Counted from the first letter of the stretch, positions 9,526 through 18,797 are shown. The stretch: DNA of 64,000 nt from an uncultured Tenacibaculum sp. (GCA_947504185.1 CANNGJ010000012.1:30471-94470), one strand, 5' to 3'. The notes: generated from the sequence alone by a model not told the origin. Program-made: numbers and translations.

Positions 9526-11682
9526 ATGAAAAAACTAATCTTCCCTATTCTTATTGCAAGTATTGCTATAATATCTTGTAAAAAAGAAGAACAAACTAAA
9601 AAAGCAATTGCGGTGAATTACCCTGAAACAACTAAAAAACCTGTAGTAGATGAATACTTTGGCACTAAAGTAACCGATAATTATCGTTGGTTAGAAGACG
9701 ATCGAAGTCCAGAAACTGAATCTTGGGTAAAAGCTGAGAACGAAGTTACTTTTGATTACTTAAGTAAAATACCATATCGTGAACAATTAAAAGATCGTTT
9801 ATCAGAATTATGGAATTACGAAAAAGTAGGTACTCCTTTTAAAGAAGGTAACTACACTTATTTTTATAAAAACAATGGATTACAAAATCAGTATGTTTTA
9901 TATAGAAAAGATAAAGATGGTAAAGAAGAAGTGTTCTTAGACCCTAATACTTTTTCTGAAGATGCTACTACTTCTTTAGGCTCTGTAAATTTCTCTAAAA
10001 ACGGAAATATCGTAGCCTATTCGATTTCTGAAGGCGGTAGCGACTGGAGAAAAATTATTGTAATGGATGCTAAAAATAAAGAGATCCTTGGAGACACTTT
10101 AGTAGATGTAAAATTCTCTGGAATTGCATGGAAAGGTAACGAAGGTTTTTACTATTCTAGTTATGATAAACCTAAAGGAAGTGAACTTTCTGCTAAAACA
10201 GATCAACATAAATTATATTACCATCAATTAGGAACTAAGCAAAATGAAGATGCTATTATTTTCGGAGCAACTGCTGCAGAAAAAAATAGATATGTTGGTG
10301 GTTATTTAACTGAAGATGACAAGTATTTAGTGATCTCTGCTTCTACCTCAACATCAGGAAATAAATTGTTTTTAAAAGACTTAACGAATCCAAAGAGTAA
10401 ACTCGTAACGGTTATAGATAATTACGATAGCGATACTTATGTGATTGATAACCGAGATGATAAATTATATTTAGTAACTAACTTAAATGCGCCAAACAAA
10501 AAAATAGTAACTGTTGATGCTAAAAACCCTACCTCTGATAACTGGAAAGATTTTATCGCTGAAACAGAAAATGTATTATCACCATCAACAGGTGCAGGAT
10601 ATTTCTTTGCAGAATATATGGTAGATGCCGTATCGAAAGTATTACAATATGATTTTGACGGAAAATTAATTCGTGAAGTAAAATTACCAGGAGTTGGTTC
10701 TGCTGGCGGTTTTGGCGGAAAAACCGATGCTAAAGAATTATATTTTTCTTTCACTAATTACAACACACCAAGTTCATCATATAAATTCAATCCGAAAGAA
10801 GGAACTTATGATGTTTACTGGAAACCTGCTATTTCTTTCAATTCTGATGATTATGAAAGTAAACAAGTTTTCTATTCGTCAAAAGATGGAACAAAAGTTC
10901 CGATGATTATTACCTATAAAAAAGGGTTAGAATTAAAAGGTAAAAACCCAACTATTTTATATGGTTACGGAGGTTTCAATATTTCATTAACTCCAAGTTT
11001 TAGTATTGCCAATGCCGTTTGGATGGAACAAGGCGGGGTATATGCTGTACCAAACTTACGTGGTGGAGGTGAATATGGAAAAAAATGGCACAAAGCAGGA
11101 ACACAATTACAAAAGCAAAATGTATTTGATGATTTTATCGCTGCTGCCGAATTTTTAATTAAAGAAAACTATACTTCTTCTGATTATTTAGCAATTCGTG
11201 GAGGTTCTAACGGAGGTTTATTAGTAGGTGCTACCATGACGCAACGTCCTGATTTAATGAAAGTAGCTTTACCTGCTGTTGGAGTTTTAGATATGTTACG
11301 TTATCATACATTTACTGCTGGAGCTGGTTGGGCATACGACTACGGAACTGCTGAACAAAGCAAAGAAATGTTTGATTATTTAAAAGGATATTCGCCTGTA
11401 CATAATGTAAAAAAAGAAGCATATCCTGCTACAATGGTTACTACTGGAGATCATGATGATCGTGTAGTACCTGCACATAGTTTTAAATTTGCTGCTGAAT
11501 TACAAGACAAACAAGAAGGAACAAACCCTGTGTTAATTCGTATTGAAACTAACGCTGGTCATGGAGCTGGAACACCAGTTGCAAAAACGATAGAACAATA
11601 TGCTGATATTTTTGGATTCACTTTATTTAATATGGGATTTGATCAATTACCAAGCCCACCAAAATCTAAAATGAAATCATAA
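9526..11682 (+). CDS. Prolyl oligopeptidase family serine peptidase (S9A), lipoprotein
   Basis: The 718-residue protein starts with a lipoprotein signal ending in IISC, so it is predicted to be anchored in the periplasm or cell envelope. Residues about 30-420 form the seven-bladed propeller of prolyl oligopeptidases. The catalytic alpha/beta-hydrolase domain has Ser in RGGSNGGLL (about 562), Asp in [10 protein letters not shown] (about 643) and His in NAGHGAGTP (about 677). The family cleaves short peptides after proline. Length matches flavobacterial (Elizabethkingia-type) prolyl endopeptidase. It is monocistronic, ending at a bidirectional terminator shared with the next gene on the opposite strand. 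Confidence 0.95.
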   Translation: MKKLIFPILIASIAIISCKKEEQTKKAIAVNYPETTKKPVVDEYFGTKVTDNYRWLEDDRSPETESWVKAENEVTFDYLSKIPYREQLKDRLSELWNYEKVGTPFKEGNYTYFYKNNGLQNQYVLYRKDKDGKEEVFLDPNTFSEDATTSLGSVNFSKNGNIVAYSISEGGSDWRKIIVMDAKNKEILGDTLVDVKFSGIAWKGNEGFYYSSYDKPKGSELSAKTDQHKLYYHQLGTKQNEDAIIFGATAAEKNRYVGGYLTEDDKYLVISASTSTSGNKLFLKDLTNPKSKLVTVIDNYDSDTYVIDNRDDKLYLVTNLNAPNKKIVTVDAKNPTSDNWKDFIAETENVLSPSTGAGYFFAEYMVDAVSKVLQYDFDGKLIREVKLPGVGSAGGFGGKTDAKELYFSFTNYNTPSSSYKFNPKEGTYDVYWKPAISFNSDDYESKQVFYSSKDGTKVPMIITYKKGLELKGKNPTILYGYGGFNISLTPSFSIANAVWMEQGGVYAVPNLRGGGEYGKKWHKAGTQLQKQNVFDDFIAAAEFLIKENYTSSDYLAIRGGSNGGLLVGATMTQRPDLMKVALPAVGVLDMLRYHTFTAGAGWAYDYGTAEQSKEMFDYLKGYSPVHNVKKEAYPATMVTTGDHDDRVVPAHSFKFAAELQDKQEGTNPVLIRIETNAGHGAGTPVAKTIEQYADIFGFTLFNMGFDQLPSPPKSKMKS

Positions 11683-11702
11683 TAATCGTTTATACATAAA
11701 CT

Positions 11703-11733
11703 AAAAACAGTCGCTAATAGCGGCTGTTTTTTT
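11703..11733. terminator. Bidirectional intrinsic terminator
   Basis: The stem ACAGTCGCT/AGCGGCTGT (one G-U pair) is flanked by A and T tracts. It sits between the convergent prolyl oligopeptidase and flavin monooxygenase-like genes. Confidence 0.8.
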
Positions 11734-11744
11734 ATTCAATTTTA

Positions 11745-12785
11745 TTATTTCTTAAAAATATATTGACTCAGATATTTTGCGTCTTTTTTAACTCCGCCTA
11801 AAGTAGCAGAGCCTCTGGTATACAACCATGGAAGACCTAGAAAATACAATCCTTCAATATTATCACTAACACCTCTATAATTCTTTGGGTAATAGTCGTC
11901 GTCTAGTTCAATACCATCTATCCAATTAAAATTAGGTTTAAACCCTGTAGCCCAAACAATATTTTTAATATCATTTACTTCCTGTTTTTCAAAAGTGATG
12001 GTTTCTTCATTTGCATCTAATGTTCTTCCTACACAAGTCACATTCTTTTTCTTAAACAATATTTTTACATCGGTTCCAATAACTGGCTGTCCGCCTTTGC
12101 TTAGCTTTTTACCAATCCATGAATATTTATGAGCTGTTAAAAAACCTATTTTACTAAACCACCACCATAATGTTTTCCCTAAAAATTCTTGAGGGATAGA
12201 CATAATATTTGTGTTCCCAGAAAAATAAACCGATTTATTTGTTTCTGATACTTCATTTAATATCTGAACTCCAGAATCTCCAGCACCAACAACAAGAGTT
12301 GCTCCTTCTTGTAATTGATTTGGACTCTTATAATGTTCGCTATGAATTTGTATAATATCCTTTGATATTTTAGTATGACATTTTGGAGTAAAAGGTTTAT
12401 GGAAAGGGCCTGTAGCAATAATTACATTTTTTGCGGTGAACTCTTTTGTATCACTTTTTAAAGTAAATACTTTGTTTCCCTTTTTTAAACATGTAATTTT
12501 TTGATTAAACTCAACAGGAATATCAAACTTATCAACATACTTTTTTAAGTAATCAGCTACTTCATACTTATTTGCATAATGTCCTTTTTTATGCGGAAAT
12601 TTCATCCCTGGTAAATGATTAAACTCCGAAGGAGTAAAAAGTTTTAAAGAATCCCATCTTTTTAACCACGGAGCTCCAGTTTCTGAATTGGCATCAACTA
12701 TTAAATAATTCGCGTTTTGTTTATTTAAATAATATGCTATTGCTAAACCTGCTTGCCCTGCTCCAATGATTATATAATCCTTCAT
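11745..12785 (-). CDS. FAD/NAD(P)H-dependent monooxygenase-like flavoprotein (CzcO/FMO type)
   Basis: The 346-residue protein has an N-terminal FAD-binding Rossmann motif (IIGAGQAGLAIAYYL) and a second, NAD(P)H-binding dinucleotide motif near residue 165 (VVGAGDSGVQI). An ATGxxxNF-type segment (WATGFKPNFNWID) lies near the C-terminus. This is the layout of class B flavoprotein monooxygenases and CzcO-like oxidoreductases. The strict Baeyer-Villiger fingerprint is not seen, so an FMO-like or disulfide-reductase-like reaction is equally possible. No neighbour hints at the substrate. The divergent spacer upstream is shared with the M13 peptidase gene. Confidence 0.85.
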   Translation of the reverse strand: MKDYIIIGAGQAGLAIAYYLNKQNANYLIVDANSETGAPWLKRWDSLKLFTPSEFNHLPGMKFPHKKGHYANKYEVADYLKKYVDKFDIPVEFNQKITCLKKGNKVFTLKSDTKEFTAKNVIIATGPFHKPFTPKCHTKISKDIIQIHSEHYKSPNQLQEGATLVVGAGDSGVQILNEVSETNKSVYFSGNTNIMSIPQEFLGKTLWWWFSKIGFLTAHKYSWIGKKLSKGGQPVIGTDVKILFKKKNVTCVGRTLDANEETITFEKQEVNDIKNIVWATGFKPNFNWIDGIELDDDYYPKNYRGVSDNIEGLYFLGLPWLYTRGSATLGGVKKDAKYLSQYIFKK

Positions 12786-13063
12786 GTATAGTTTTTAACG
12801 CTGTAAAACTATGATTTTTAAAAGGGTTTATCTTAAAATATGAGATTAATTACTAAATACAACCTAAGAGTACTATCTAATTGTTAATTTTTGTTAATCT
12901 TTCACACTCTAAAGAGTTGCTTTTTAAATTTATATATCTTTATCACAATATTTTACGTGTTTTATCCCACATAAATAAAAAAAGTGGAATTAAACTGTAA
13001 CAATTTTCAGCAAAAACACTCTTATTTTAATAAGAGTGTTAAATATCAATCAAATTTTATACA
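12786..13063. other. Divergent promoter region of flavoprotein and PepO-like genes
   Basis: This 278-bp spacer carries TATCTTTA (about 12945), resembling a -7 box for the plus-strand peptidase, and a perfect inverted repeat at 13015-13040. No small reading frame was recognised. Confidence 0.5.
13015..13040. promoter_or_regulatory. Perfect 12-bp inverted repeat just before pepO-like start
   Basis: AACACTCTTATT-TT-AATAAGAGTGTT ends 23 bp before the ATG of the M13 peptidase. It may be an operator, or a leader hairpin if transcription starts upstream. Confidence 0.6.
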
Positions 13064-15142
13064 ATGAAAACCATTCACAAAATGCTGTTTACAACTGCGG
13101 TAGCTTCTTTAGCTATCGTATCGTGTAAAACAGAACAAAAACCTGAAGAAAAAGTTCAGGGAATTATTTTAGAAAACATGGATACTTCTGTAAAACCTAC
13201 TGATGACTTCTTTAGGTATGTTAACGGAGCTTGGTTAGACAAAACTGAGATTCCTGCTGATAGAACTTCTTGGGGAGGTTTTGGAGAGCTTCGTAAAAAA
13301 ACTGATGCGGATGTTTTAGTTATTTTAAACAAGGCTATCGAAGAAGGTAACTTTCCAAAAATGAAAGATGCTGAAGGTAACGAAATAGATTCTGATCAAG
13401 AAAAAGCAGTAAACTATTACGAAACTATTATGGATACTGTTGCTAGAAACAAATCAGGTAAAGCACCTGTTCAACCTTTCCTAGCAAAAATTGAGGAAAT
13501 TAAAGATTTAAACGGCGTTCAAGAATTTATTACTAACATGGCTCCTTATGGAGGTGGTGGTTTTTATGGTTTTGGCGTTTTCAACGACCTTAAAAACAGT
13601 AGTATGAATGCTGGTTATATGGGAGCTGGTAGCCTTGGGTTAAGAAGAGATTACTATGTAGATAAAAAAGTTGAAGATAAGCTTAAAAAATATCAAGAAT
13701 TTGTAGCTAAAATGTTACAAGAGTTTGGTGATGACGAAGCTACTGCTAAAAAGAACGCGGCTACTATTGTTGCTTTCGAAAAAAGTTTAGCTGAACCAAT
13801 GATGACTAAAGAAGAGCGTAGAGATACTCGTAAAATGTACAACCCAATGTCTGTTGAAGAGTTAACTACTTTAGCTCCTACTATCGATTGGGCAGCACAT
13901 TTAAAAGGAATTGGTGTTAATGATATTGATAAAGTAATCGTTACTGACCCTGGATATTTTAAAGCAATGAGCGAAATCCTTAAAAATCGTCCAGTAGAAG
14001 ACATCAAACTATTATTACGTTGGAATGCTATTAATAATTCATTAGGATTATTATCTACTGATTTAGAAAAAGCAAACTGGGAGTTTTATAGCAAAGAAAT
14101 GCGTGGAGCTAAACAACAACGTCCAAGAGACGAACGTGCTTTAGGTAACTTAAACGGTGCTATTGGTGAAGCTTTAGGTAAATTATATGTTGATGCTAAA
14201 TTCCCACCAGAAGCAAAGCAGAAAGCTAAAGAAATGATTGACAACGTAATGTTAGGTTTCGAAAAGCGTATTGCACAATTACCTTGGATGAGCGAAGAAA
14301 CTAAGCAAAAAGCTTTAGAAAAATTACACAAATTAACCGTTAAGATTGCTTACCCTGATAAGTGGAAAGACTATTCAGAATTACAAGTTAAAGGTTTAAA
14401 AAACGGAGGTACTTACTTTGATAACGCTATTAATGTTTCTAAATGGAACTTTAATAAAAATATGGATAAATTAGGTAAGGAAGTTGATAGAACTGAATGG
14501 GGAATGTCTCCACAAACAGTAAACGCTTACTTTAACCCAGTAAACAACGAAATCGTTTTCCCTGCTGCAATTTTACAACCGCCTTTCTATAACTATAAAG
14601 CAGATGAAGCTGTAAATTATGGTGGAATTGGAGCTGTTATTGGACACGAAATTTCTCACAGTTTCGATGATTCAGGAGCTCGTTTCGACGGTGATGGAAA
14701 CCTTAAAAACTGGTGGACAGAAGACGATTCTAAAAAGTTTAAAGATATCGGAAGTAAATTAGTTAAGCAATACAGCGATATTATTGCAATCGATAGCATG
14801 CACTTAAACGGAGAATATACTTTAGGAGAAAATATTGGTGATTTAGGTGGTGTGCAAGCTGCTTATGAAGGATTAAAAATCTTCTTAGAAAAAAGTGGTC
14901 GTCCTGCTGATATCGATGGTTTCTCTCCTGAACAACGTTTCTTCCTTTCTTGGGGAACAATTTGGAGAACTAAAATGCGTGATGAAGCTTTAAAAAACTT
15001 AATCATGACAAATACTCACGCTCCTGGGCAATACAGAGCATATATGCCTCTTAAAAACGTAGATTCTTTTTATGAAGCGTTTGATGTTAAAGAAGGTGAT
15101 AAAATGTATATAAAACCAGAGGAAAGAGTTAGAATCTGGTAA
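13064..15142 (+). CDS. pepO: M13 family zinc metallopeptidase (PepO/neprilysin-like), lipoprotein
   Basis: The 692-residue protein begins with a lipoprotein signal ending in AIVSC. The catalytic domain shows the zinc site HEISH (VIGHEISHSFDD), the third ligand Glu and stabilising Asp in ENIGDLGG, and the substrate-binding NAYF motif (TVNAYFNP). The C-terminus RVRIW keeps the family's terminal Trp. M13 enzymes are oligopeptidases; the lipoprotein signal points to the periplasmic face. Length is normal. Together with the S9A lipoprotein upstream it makes two envelope oligopeptidases within 6 kb, but the genes are not in one operon. Confidence 0.95.
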   Translation: MKTIHKMLFTTAVASLAIVSCKTEQKPEEKVQGIILENMDTSVKPTDDFFRYVNGAWLDKTEIPADRTSWGGFGELRKKTDADVLVILNKAIEEGNFPKMKDAEGNEIDSDQEKAVNYYETIMDTVARNKSGKAPVQPFLAKIEEIKDLNGVQEFITNMAPYGGGGFYGFGVFNDLKNSSMNAGYMGAGSLGLRRDYYVDKKVEDKLKKYQEFVAKMLQEFGDDEATAKKNAATIVAFEKSLAEPMMTKEERRDTRKMYNPMSVEELTTLAPTIDWAAHLKGIGVNDIDKVIVTDPGYFKAMSEILKNRPVEDIKLLLRWNAINNSLGLLSTDLEKANWEFYSKEMRGAKQQRPRDERALGNLNGAIGEALGKLYVDAKFPPEAKQKAKEMIDNVMLGFEKRIAQLPWMSEETKQKALEKLHKLTVKIAYPDKWKDYSELQVKGLKNGGTYFDNAINVSKWNFNKNMDKLGKEVDRTEWGMSPQTVNAYFNPVNNEIVFPAAILQPPFYNYKADEAVNYGGIGAVIGHEISHSFDDSGARFDGDGNLKNWWTEDDSKKFKDIGSKLVKQYSDIIAIDSMHLNGEYTLGENIGDLGGVQAAYEGLKIFLEKSGRPADIDGFSPEQRFFLSWGTIWRTKMRDEALKNLIMTNTHAPGQYRAYMPLKNVDSFYEAFDVKEGDKMYIKPEERVRIW

Positions 15143-15200
15143 GGTCGCAGACCTTTTTAGTATGATTCTCTTTATGAAAGTCATCAAATAAAATTCTAAA

Positions 15201-15229
15201 AACCGATACAGAAATGTGTCGGTTTTTTT
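15201..15229 (+). terminator. Intrinsic terminator after the M13 peptidase gene
   Basis: The stem ACCGATACA/TGTGTCGGT with a GAAA loop is followed by seven T residues. Confidence 0.85.
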
Positions 15230-15237
15230 ATTTATCT

Positions 15238-15245
15238 TATTTTTG
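15238..15245 (+). promoter_or_regulatory. -7 box before the DUF3667 gene
   Basis: TATTTTTG matches TANNTTTG, 23 bp before the ATG and immediately after the previous terminator. Confidence 0.5.
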
Positions 15246-15268
15246 AAATTCTATTCTAAATATAGAAA

Positions 15269-16018
15269 ATGAATTGTAAAAACTGTAAAGAGAAATTAGA
15301 CGGTAAATATTGTTCTAACTGTGGTCAAAGCGATAGGGTTGGTAAAATAGATTTACCTTACTTATTTAATGAATTAAGTACTACAGTTTTTCAATTAAAC
15401 CACGGTTTTTTGTATACAATAAAACAACTTTTTATTGCTCCTGGAAAAACTATTAAACAATTTATTGAAGGTGAAAGAAAGTCATATTTTAAACCTATTG
15501 CTTATGTTTTATTACTTTCTACTGTTTATGCTTTAATTGCGAATTTAATTGATGAAAAAACTATTATAGGGGACGCTTTTACAGGATGGAATAATGGCTA
15601 TAAAGACAGTACAAATTCTAGTAAAGATATATCACATTTAAATTGGTTTGTAAATAATTATGCATATACTACATTAATCTTACTACCTTTTTTTTCTTTA
15701 GCATCTTATTTAGCTTTTTTAGAATCTAAATTTAATTATTTTGAGCATTTTGTTCTAAACTCATATTTAACAGGTCAACAAGCAATAATCTATTCAGTTT
15801 TCATAATTTTTAAATCTGTATTTGGTGAAAATTTCTTTACAGATGCTTTTCCTGTTGCTTTATCTTTAGGTTTTGTTTTTTGGACTTTTATTCAGTTTTT
15901 TAAAAAGGATAAAATTTATCAAACTATATTATTTACTATTCTAACATATTTTATATTTATAACAATATTTGCTTCTATAATATTTCTTTCTTTTTTAGCA
16001 ATTAAAAATGCTTTATAA
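15269..16018 (+). CDS. DUF3667 family zinc-ribbon membrane protein
   Basis: The 249-residue protein opens with a treble-clef zinc ribbon (CKNC...YCSNCGQS, four Cys in two CxxC pairs at residues 3-18). A cytoplasmic stretch and four or five hydrophobic helices follow (about 75-95, 130-150, 165-190, 195-215, 220-245). This matches DUF3667, a Bacteroidetes-enriched family of unknown function. It ends 2 bp before the ABC ATPase gene, so the two are very probably co-transcribed and may be coupled in translation. It could serve as a membrane partner for that ATPase, but it lacks the transport-permease features I would expect. Confidence 0.85.
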   Translation: MNCKNCKEKLDGKYCSNCGQSDRVGKIDLPYLFNELSTTVFQLNHGFLYTIKQLFIAPGKTIKQFIEGERKSYFKPIAYVLLLSTVYALIANLIDEKTIIGDAFTGWNNGYKDSTNSSKDISHLNWFVNNYAYTTLILLPFFSLASYLAFLESKFNYFEHFVLNSYLTGQQAIIYSVFIIFKSVFGENFFTDAFPVALSLGFVFWTFIQFFKKDKIYQTILFTILTYFIFITIFASIIFLSFLAIKNAL

Positions 16019-16020
16019 CG

Positions 16021-16953
16021 ATGTTACAAGTAAATAATATTTCTTTTACCTATCCATCAAAAGAAAAAACATTATTGGATATAAATTTTACTCTTAAAAA
16101 AGGCGAGCATTTATGTGTAATGGGAGAAAGTGGCTGTGGAAAATCAACTTTACTAAAAGTTATTTATGGATTATTGGATTTAGATAGTGGATCATTATTT
16201 TGGAATGATCTTAAAATTTTAGGTCCGAAACATCATTTAGTTCCTGGAATGGAGTTCTTTAAATACGTAGCACAAGATTTCGATTTAATGCCATTTACAT
16301 CGGTAAGTGAAAACATTAAAAAATTTCTCTCTCGTTTTTATCCCAAAGAAGCAGAAGAACGAACTCAAGAATTATTAGAAGTAATTGAAATGATTGAGTT
16401 TGCTAACGTAAAAGTAAAAAACTTAAGTGGTGGGCAACAACAACGAGTAGCTATTGCTAGAGCTTTAGCTAAAGAACCTGAATTATTATTATTAGATGAG
16501 CCTTTTAGTCAGATAGATAACTTTAAAAAAAATTCACTAAGAAGAAACTTATTTAGTTATTTAAAAGAAAAAAATATTGCCTGTATTGTAGCTACTCACG
16601 ATGGAGATGATGCACTTTCTTTTGCTGATAAAATGATTATCATAAAAAATCATGAAATAATTGCAAATGATACACCTTCAAACCTATATCAAAATCCAAA
16701 AGAAAAACACATTGCTTCTTTATTTGATGACATAAATGAAATTACAATTGGTGATAAAGAAATACTTTTATATCCTCATCAAATACAAATTATTAAAAAT
16801 TCACCTTTAAAAGCTACTGTTACAAAAACATATTTTAAAGGTTCTTATTGGTTAATAGAAGTTGACTATAATAATCAATCTATTTTTATAACTCACCACC
16901 AAAATATTGACATAAAAAAAACAGTTTCGCTAAGAGTTAACGAAACTGTTTAA
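16021..16953 (+). CDS. ABC transporter ATP-binding protein with C-terminal TOBE-like domain
   Basis: The 310-residue ATPase has Walker A GESGCGKST (35-43), Q-loop VAQDFD (about 84), signature LSGGQ (135-139), Walker B LLLLDEP (155-161) and H-loop ATHD. The C-terminal 80-100 residues (YPHQIQIIKNSPLKATVTKTY...) resemble the TOBE domain of PotA/FbpC-type importers, which take up polyamines, iron or anions. No permease or binding protein is adjacent; only DUF3667 precedes it. The terminal codons form one arm of a hairpin (16919-16951). Substrate unknown. Confidence 0.88.
   Translation: MLQVNNISFTYPSKEKTLLDINFTLKKGEHLCVMGESGCGKSTLLKVIYGLLDLDSGSLFWNDLKILGPKHHLVPGMEFFKYVAQDFDLMPFTSVSENIKKFLSRFYPKEAEERTQELLEVIEMIEFANVKVKNLSGGQQQRVAIARALAKEPELLLLDEPFSQIDNFKKNSLRRNLFSYLKEKNIACIVATHDGDDALSFADKMIIIKNHEIIANDTPSNLYQNPKEKHIASLFDDINEITIGDKEILLYPHQIQIIKNSPLKATVTKTYFKGSYWLIEVDYNNQSIFITHHQNIDIKKTVSLRVNETV
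16919..16951 (+). terminator. Hairpin built into the 3' end of the ABC ATPase gene
   Basis: A perfect 11-bp stem AAACAGTTTCG/CGAAACTGTTT with an 11-nt loop spans the last codons up to the first base of the stop codon. The T-tract is short, so termination strength is uncertain. Confidence 0.55.
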
Positions 16954-17005
16954 ACCTTTAATAACTATCTCAAAATTATTACTTTAATTTTTCTTTTTCT
17001 AGAAA

Positions 17006-17050
17006 AATACACTTCTACCTGTTTAAACACCAAAAAGGTAAAAGTGTATT
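17006..17050. repeat. Imperfect 15-bp inverted repeat with palindromic GTTTAAAC loop
   Basis: AATACACTTCTACCT and AGGTAAAAGTGTATT pair with one mismatch around a 15-nt loop that itself starts with the palindrome GTTTAAAC. It lies in the convergent gap between the ABC ATPase and GreA-like genes and may terminate one or both. Confidence 0.6.
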
Positions 17051-17127
17051 ATAAATTTCCTTTTTCTTGAAGGGTAACAACTTTTCTAAAACTATAACCG
17101 TTTAAAAAAGCTTTACCCTACCTTTGA

Positions 17128-17577
17128 TTAGAAAATTTCTTTAATTTTTTGTTTAACATTGTTAAAAACAACTATCTCACCTTCTTGTTTTCCTAATAAT
17201 AACCTACCTATAGGTGATGAAATTGAAACAGAAAAATATTTTTTATCATCAACTTTCAATTTTCCAGAGCTAATGCTTAAAAAATAAGAAGCTTTATCTG
17301 TTATTACCACACTGCCTAAATGAGCAATGTTTGATTTTTTATAAATATCAATTCTAGCTAAAATTTCTTTCATTTGAGTTATTCCTTGCAATTGTTGACC
17401 AGCTTTTTCCATTTCTAATTGCAACATTGCTCTCCCTGTTTCATGTTTATCTCCAGCAGAACTCTTTGTCTCAGATTGTAATGCTTTTTGGTTAGAAGAT
17501 ATTATCTCATCTATTGTTTGTAAACGCTTATTAACATACTCAACACATTGTTGATATAGTTTTTCTTTTATTTCCAT
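17128..17577 (-). CDS. GreA/GreB-like C-terminal domain protein
   Basis: The 149-residue protein has an N-terminal coiled-coil-like region (residues 1-75) and a C-terminal domain with SPIGRLLLGKQEGEIVVF (121-138), the hallmark of the GreA/GreB FKBP-like domain. The acidic pair at the GreA coiled-coil tip is not obvious, so transcript-cleavage activity is uncertain. It overlaps the 3' end of the flavoprotein gene by 10 bp and is probably translated from the same mRNA. From memory, homologues are often labelled 3-oxoacyl-ACP synthase in flavobacterial genomes; nothing in this sequence supports that. Confidence 0.75.
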   Translation of the reverse strand: MEIKEKLYQQCVEYVNKRLQTIDEIISSNQKALQSETKSSAGDKHETGRAMLQLEMEKAGQQLQGITQMKEILARIDIYKKSNIAHLGSVVITDKASYFLSISSGKLKVDDKKYFSVSISSPIGRLLLGKQEGEIVVFNNVKQKIKEIF

Positions 17578-18683
17578 GTTAGTTCAGCTAATTCTTTTCC
17601 TACCAAACTACCTATCGCAACTCCCATTCCTCCTAATCGAACTCCGCAAAATACGTTGTTAGATATTTGTTTTACAATTGCTTTTTTCTGATTTCCGACT
17701 CCCATAATTCCACTCCATTGATGTTCTATTTCGAAATCAGTATTGGGTAAAATGGTGGTTCTTAAAATTTCTTCTAATTTATTTTGAATAAGTGTTGTTT
17801 CTCCAAACTCTGATGTTTCTTCAGTTTTAAAATCAAGATTTCTACCTCCTCCAAATAAGATTCTATTATCAATATTTCTAAAATAATAGTACCCTTTATC
17901 TAAATGAAAAGTTCCTTTAATGTGAAGATTTTCAATTGGTTTTGTTATTAAAACTTGTGCTCTTGCTGGTACTACTTCTTCATCTAAAAGTTGATTAGCA
18001 AAACCATTCGTTGCAATACATAAATTTTTAGTAGAAAACTCAATCTTATCTGTTTTAATACTAACCTTATCATTCTCTTCTAAAAAGCTGTCTACTTTAA
18101 TATTATTAATGATTTTAACTCCTGAAGATTGAACTAGTTCTAATAAATTAGCAGCCATTTTCCCAGTATCAATTTGTCCTTCAAACTGATTTGTAATATA
18201 ATTTTGGTGTATATTTTTAAAATCAAAAATATTTTTATCAACTGTAAAAACATCAGATTTAAACAATGGTTTTAATAATTTATTTATTTCATTTTTTTGA
18301 TGTAAACATTCTTCAAAAAATGCAGAATCTTGAAATAATTCATACCCTTTGTTTTGTTTAAAATCGATTTTTTTATCACTTAAGGTTTCACATAATAATT
18401 GTAATCCTTCCCAACGCTTTTTAACTAAATTAAAAACTTCTTCTTCTGTGTGAGTTTTAAGATCATCAATCAACTCAGATAAACTACCAAAACATGCAAA
18501 ACCAGCATTTTTAGTACTTGCTCCTTGTGGTAAAATACCTTTTTCTAAAATTAAAATTTTAGCTTTTGGATATTTATTTTTTAATACTAAAGCACAATTT
18601 AAACCTACAATTCCACTACCAACAACAGTAAAGTCTACATTTGTAAACCATTCTTTTAATTCCCAATAACTATAATTCAACAT
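17568..18683 (-). CDS. FAD-dependent oxidoreductase, DAO family
   Basis: The 371-residue protein has the Rossmann FAD motif VVGSGIVGLNCALVL near residue 18 with its acidic end LILEKG, a TKNAGFACFGSLSEL segment after it, a mid-domain FGGGRNLD motif and a C-terminal GVRLGGMGVAIGSLVG flavin-contact block. This is the D-amino-acid oxidase/glycine oxidase (DadA/ThiO/PuuB) superfamily. The amine or amino-acid substrate cannot be named. It is the first gene of a two-gene unit with the GreA-like gene. The repeat-bearing spacer upstream is shared with a plus-strand lipoprotein gene. Confidence 0.85.
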   Translation of the reverse strand: MLNYSYWELKEWFTNVDFTVVGSGIVGLNCALVLKNKYPKAKILILEKGILPQGASTKNAGFACFGSLSELIDDLKTHTEEEVFNLVKKRWEGLQLLCETLSDKKIDFKQNKGYELFQDSAFFEECLHQKNEINKLLKPLFKSDVFTVDKNIFDFKNIHQNYITNQFEGQIDTGKMAANLLELVQSSGVKIINNIKVDSFLEENDKVSIKTDKIEFSTKNLCIATNGFANQLLDEEVVPARAQVLITKPIENLHIKGTFHLDKGYYYFRNIDNRILFGGGRNLDFKTEETSEFGETTLIQNKLEEILRTTILPNTDFEIEHQWSGIMGVGNQKKAIVKQISNNVFCGVRLGGMGVAIGSLVGKELAELTWK

Positions 18684-18760
18684 CTTATTATAATCAACAA
18701 TATCATATCAAAGATACATGGTATATTTTCGAAAAAATATTTTTATATAGTCGGAAGCTT

Positions 18761-18789
18761 AAAATCTTGAATATCGCTCTGCGATTAAA
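18761..18789. repeat. Second copy of the TATCGCTnnGCGATTAAA element
   Basis: This 29-bp block matches 7702-7730 at about 23 of 29 positions and holds the palindrome ATCGCTCTGCGAT (18773-18785). Here it fills the spacer between a -33 TTG and a -7 box. Confidence 0.5.
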
Positions 18790-18797
18790 TATATTTG
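18767..18797 (+). promoter_or_regulatory. Promoter of the 162-aa lipoprotein gene
   Basis: TTG (18767-18769), a 20-nt spacer and TATATTTG (18790-18797) fit the Bacteroidetes TTG-N19-TANNTTTG promoter. The spacer contains the palindrome ATCGCTCTGCGAT, a good position for an operator. Confidence 0.65.

Noticed and set aside
3980..12540. Other TTATCAACA 9-mers (near 3987, 4435 and 12529)
   Set aside because: They are single copies inside coding genes (often Val-Asp-Lys codons on the minus strand) without clustering or an AT-rich core.
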